In this document: piece by piece, positions 61,134-64,000 of the stretch
Numbering within the stretch: the first letter of the stretch is position 1
Layout of the letters: every line of letters begins with the position of its first letter
From: Drechslerella dactyloides
Taxonomy: Eukaryota; Ascomycota; Orbiliomycetes; Orbiliales; Orbiliaceae
Assembly (NCBI GenBank): GCA_020064725.1
Contig: JAGTWJ010000017.1
Coordinates: forward strand, 1,178,001 to 1,242,000
Length of the DNA stretch: 64,000 nt
Direction: 5' to 3'
Made by a program: the position numbers and the translations under genes
Notes under the pieces: generated by a model
Told to the model about the DNA's origin: nothing
What the model saw: only the letters and a program-made list of their open reading frames with translations
Databases searched by the model: none

Positions 61134-64000
61134 TCAGATTTTCTGCTGATAACCAGATGCCGCGAAAAGGAAGCCATTGTCAAAAAAACAAAATTTGCCA
61201 TGTCCAAGGGCTTGCCACTCCTGGGACCAATTGGCCCTGCTAGCGATCATTTTTCCGGAATGACTTGTCGACAAAACATCCTCGCACCCATGCTGCCAAT
61301 ACCCAAGCCCGCTTCGGAGTCCGATGTGCTGATCGAGCCATGATGGTGTCGAGCGGTCGACGAGCATGGAGCATCTGTACCTGCGGGTCCAAGACGTAGC
61401 CAGCCAATTAGGAGCAGCGTGCCGCTGCAGGCTAAGATTCTTAGCACCGGAGATTCGAAGTGGTGGCACCGAAAGTGGAGGAGGCCAGGAGGAGGCCGGG
61501 TAAGATGCTGTCTGATGGAGGTTGATGGAGGTCGCATGGGGTTGCTGGACGCTGCGGGCTTTGCGTTGCTTTAGTCATGCTGGCAGGTGTCCGTGCTGCC
61601 GGCCCGTCTTTCCGCATCGTCCTGGACAGAACACCTCTGATTCGTGATCACGTCAATTTAGCCCCATGGAGAGAGGAAACCACCATTGCCAGAGTGGGTC
61701 TAGTCGCTTCTTACCCCAGCCTGGCCGGACAATGCGATATCAGGAATAATTCCAGGGTTTAGATGGTCCGTGAGGGGCTGGATGGTGGCCGTCCTGATTG
61801 CGGATGCAGACAAATAATTCACGCACATCGCGACACTCGTATACGGACCCAGTCCTTGCGGACGCCCACTACTTTATCCCTACAGGCATCTTCCCTGCGT
61901 CTGACGCTGCGTGATGGCTTCCAGAAGCGTTCGGTGGGGAGAGTCCGTCTCCGCTCGTACCTCTACTTCGAAACGCGCTGGATTCTGCCTGTGTTTGCGG
62001 TCACTGGAACAGGCCGCGGTGCAAAACACTGGAAACGAGCTGTTTAACCGAAGTCCAGTCACGATCCAGCTATAGCGAACAGCAGTTTGACTAAGGGCAG
62101 TCCCCAATCATGGCACGATAGGTAGTCGGGCACATATCCAATACGGTAGCATCGACCTGTTGCGAGAACAGTATCCCTCGACAATCCAATCTGTCTTGGC
62201 CTTTTCTCGTACTGCTGGCTAATTACAGATGCGAGGCCCGCTTCTTCTAGTACGCATCTATTCACTAGCGTCTCGCCGAACTGTATGCGTTCTACGATCT
62301 CAGCTAGTGTAGTAGTCTATTATGGTCACTTTATCCAGAAGTCAGGCATTCACATGGCTTCCTGTTCATGGTATTCTGTAGCATATATGCATACCGGCCT
62401 GTAGTTTACTGGGCTTCAATGCTTCCTTTGTGAGAATCTGAAATCCAGGACAGATGCAAGTTTCCAAGACTCTCCTATTTGATTGGCCGCTGCTTGACTC
62501 CTGTAGCCTGTCACATGGCCATGTGTCTTATCTTGAGCACATCGATCGGAGAGCAACTACTAGCTTTCCTCCCAGGTCGAATAATCCCCATCCTATAACA
62601 CCAATGCAGCCGCCTTGGCTAGCATTAACTTTCTCCCCTTACCATCCCTGCCTTTGCTCCAGACCCCAAGTGTCTATTAAACTGTGCATCAGCTATACAA
62701 GCACGTCGTATAGTTGTAGTTTTAGATTCTCATTCCACCCCAATAGCCCTTGACCGGTATTTCGTTACCAATACTGTAGCATATATCTTCTCTCTTAGCG
62801 CAATACAAGGGATAACTAAATTACTACGCTGTCTTGTAGAATGGTAACAAGAAATAATGTATCTGAGAGGTTCTTCACTCTCGCCAATAGCGCCGCCATG
62901 AATATGCAGCTGGATCCGACACGCACTAATGGCACCTTGTGCACCAACTAATTATTAGCATTCTACCCGACGCGATATCGGTCCTCAAACCCGCTGTCGA
63001 TTTCGTGCCACCCCAACCGCACGTGAGCATATCTCCCGCCTGTAAACGAGAAGACAAAGCTATCATGTGGATAGGCCAGAATTCCAATTCCCAAATTCTT
63101 ACAACCACACTATGCCGTATTTGTTAAATGTGGAGAAGAAACAAGCCTTTGGGAGAGTTAGTCTCGAGGCTCTTGCATGTTCAAGCATGTTCGGTGTAGA
63201 ATTTACACTAGCATGGGACCCAAGAGTGGTTTATCACACCTTCGCACTCGACATGCATGTCGTGGCAATTGGTTTTTGGGCAAAGCACTTTTCTGCTCAG
63301 CCGACTGCGGTACACCACATTGCATCCCTCGAGCATGGATTGTGCATATTTACGGGCTATTGCATGATAAGTATCGATACAGGTAGATGGGCCTGTGAGA
63401 TCTCCGAATGCTTGCCAATAAGAAGGGTGGCCACAAAAAGGAAATTTCCCTCCCGCCTGCTTCAGTTTGTTTTGGTATACAAGAAGTATCGAATTGTGCG
63501 CATAGTCCTGCGCTTGCAGCGGACTGATAAAAGAAAATAATTTCATTCTCTTATTCATATCGTTGTCCATCATGAGAATTAGTACCGTTTGCGACATCGC
63601 GGAATCCGGAATTACTCCGGTGGGGCGTATCCCTGCGCGCTTGCCAACGAGCAATTTGCCCCACCTCCGAACTCCGTGCCCCAAGTTTTCTCTACCCCAT
63701 GATCAAGGCCCTCCGACCAGGGGGGCCATATTTGCAAACCCAGTAAATATCACTCTTTTTACATAACATTGCCTTAATAATATTGGAACGGCCGAATATC
63801 AATATGCCGTTTTGGACGCAATATTCCCGCTCATTTTCTTCACGGCAACAACAAACTTCAGAAAATCATCCTCATATGCTCATTATGCTTTATCTATAAT
63901 ACCGTCGTAATCAGAATATCCTCGTTTCATATCATTCGGCGTAGAGTCGCTTCTCAAGGCGTTACTAAACTCACAATCCCAGGTCCTTTTGAACTCGGTA
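61134..64000. other. Gene-poor window end
   Basis: Upstream flank of the sugar transporter, then A/T-rich sequence with short frames only (the longest about 157 codons at 63067-63540, no motif). No supported gene. Confidence 0.45.

Noticed and set aside
1..64000. tRNA, rRNA, CRISPR arrays
   Set aside because: No cloverleaf with a convincing T-loop, no rRNA sequence and no spaced direct repeats were found by eye.

Overview
The window looks like nuclear DNA of a filamentous ascomycete (Pezizomycotina). Genes are widely spaced and on both strands. Most are broken by short GT..AG introns of about 55-170 nt (one 354 nt) with CTRAY-like branch sites. The products are typical of mould secretomes and transporters. 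I cannot name the species. The carbohydrate-active and effector-like content (GH28, GH55, CBM1, LysM, Egh16-like, secreted peptidases) suggests a plant- or litter-associated lifestyle; that is inference.

Layout. 1-4.4 kb has no convincing gene and ends in a long pyrimidine-rich leader before a nuclear-looking disordered protein with a D-box and a KEN box (4410-6068). 7.3-8.5 kb is a secreted Met/Gly-rich protein. 11.5-15.1 kb is a self-sufficient CYP505 (P450-reductase fusion). 16.1-16.8 kb is a small secreted protein. 19.1-20.6 kb is an M14 carboxypeptidase. On the minus strand follow an exo-polygalacturonase-type GH28 (21.1-22.8 kb), a secreted Mn-type superoxide dismutase in five exons (24.5-25.7 kb) and a 12-exon MFS exporter (26.0-28.5 kb).

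30.5-35.8 kb is a decayed secretome patch: a LysM remnant without a signal peptide, a GH55 glucanase broken by two stop codons and two frameshifts, and directly against it an aspzincin-like metallopeptidase broken by a frameshift. 36.6-37.9 kb encodes a secreted protein with three copies of a cysteine module at an almost exact 86-residue period. 40.3-41.3 kb is an Egh16-like secreted protein with an acidic/lysine-rich tail. 42.8-43.4 kb holds a small CBM1 gene of uncertain structure. After a 5.6 kb gene-poor stretch come an amino-acid permease (49.0-51.0 kb), an AT-hook protein (51.8-53.7 kb), a 5.5 kb gene-poor stretch and a sugar transporter (59.2-61.0 kb, minus). The last 3 kb shows no gene.

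No biosynthetic cluster, CRISPR array, rRNA or intact transposon was seen. The genes do not form one pathway; they group loosely as cell-wall/plant-polymer attack (GH28, GH55, CBM1, sugar porter), protein and amino-acid scavenging (M14, aspzincin, permease) and defence or modification (secreted SOD, CYP505, MFS exporter). Exon boundaries were derived by hand from frame, splice signals and family knowledge.
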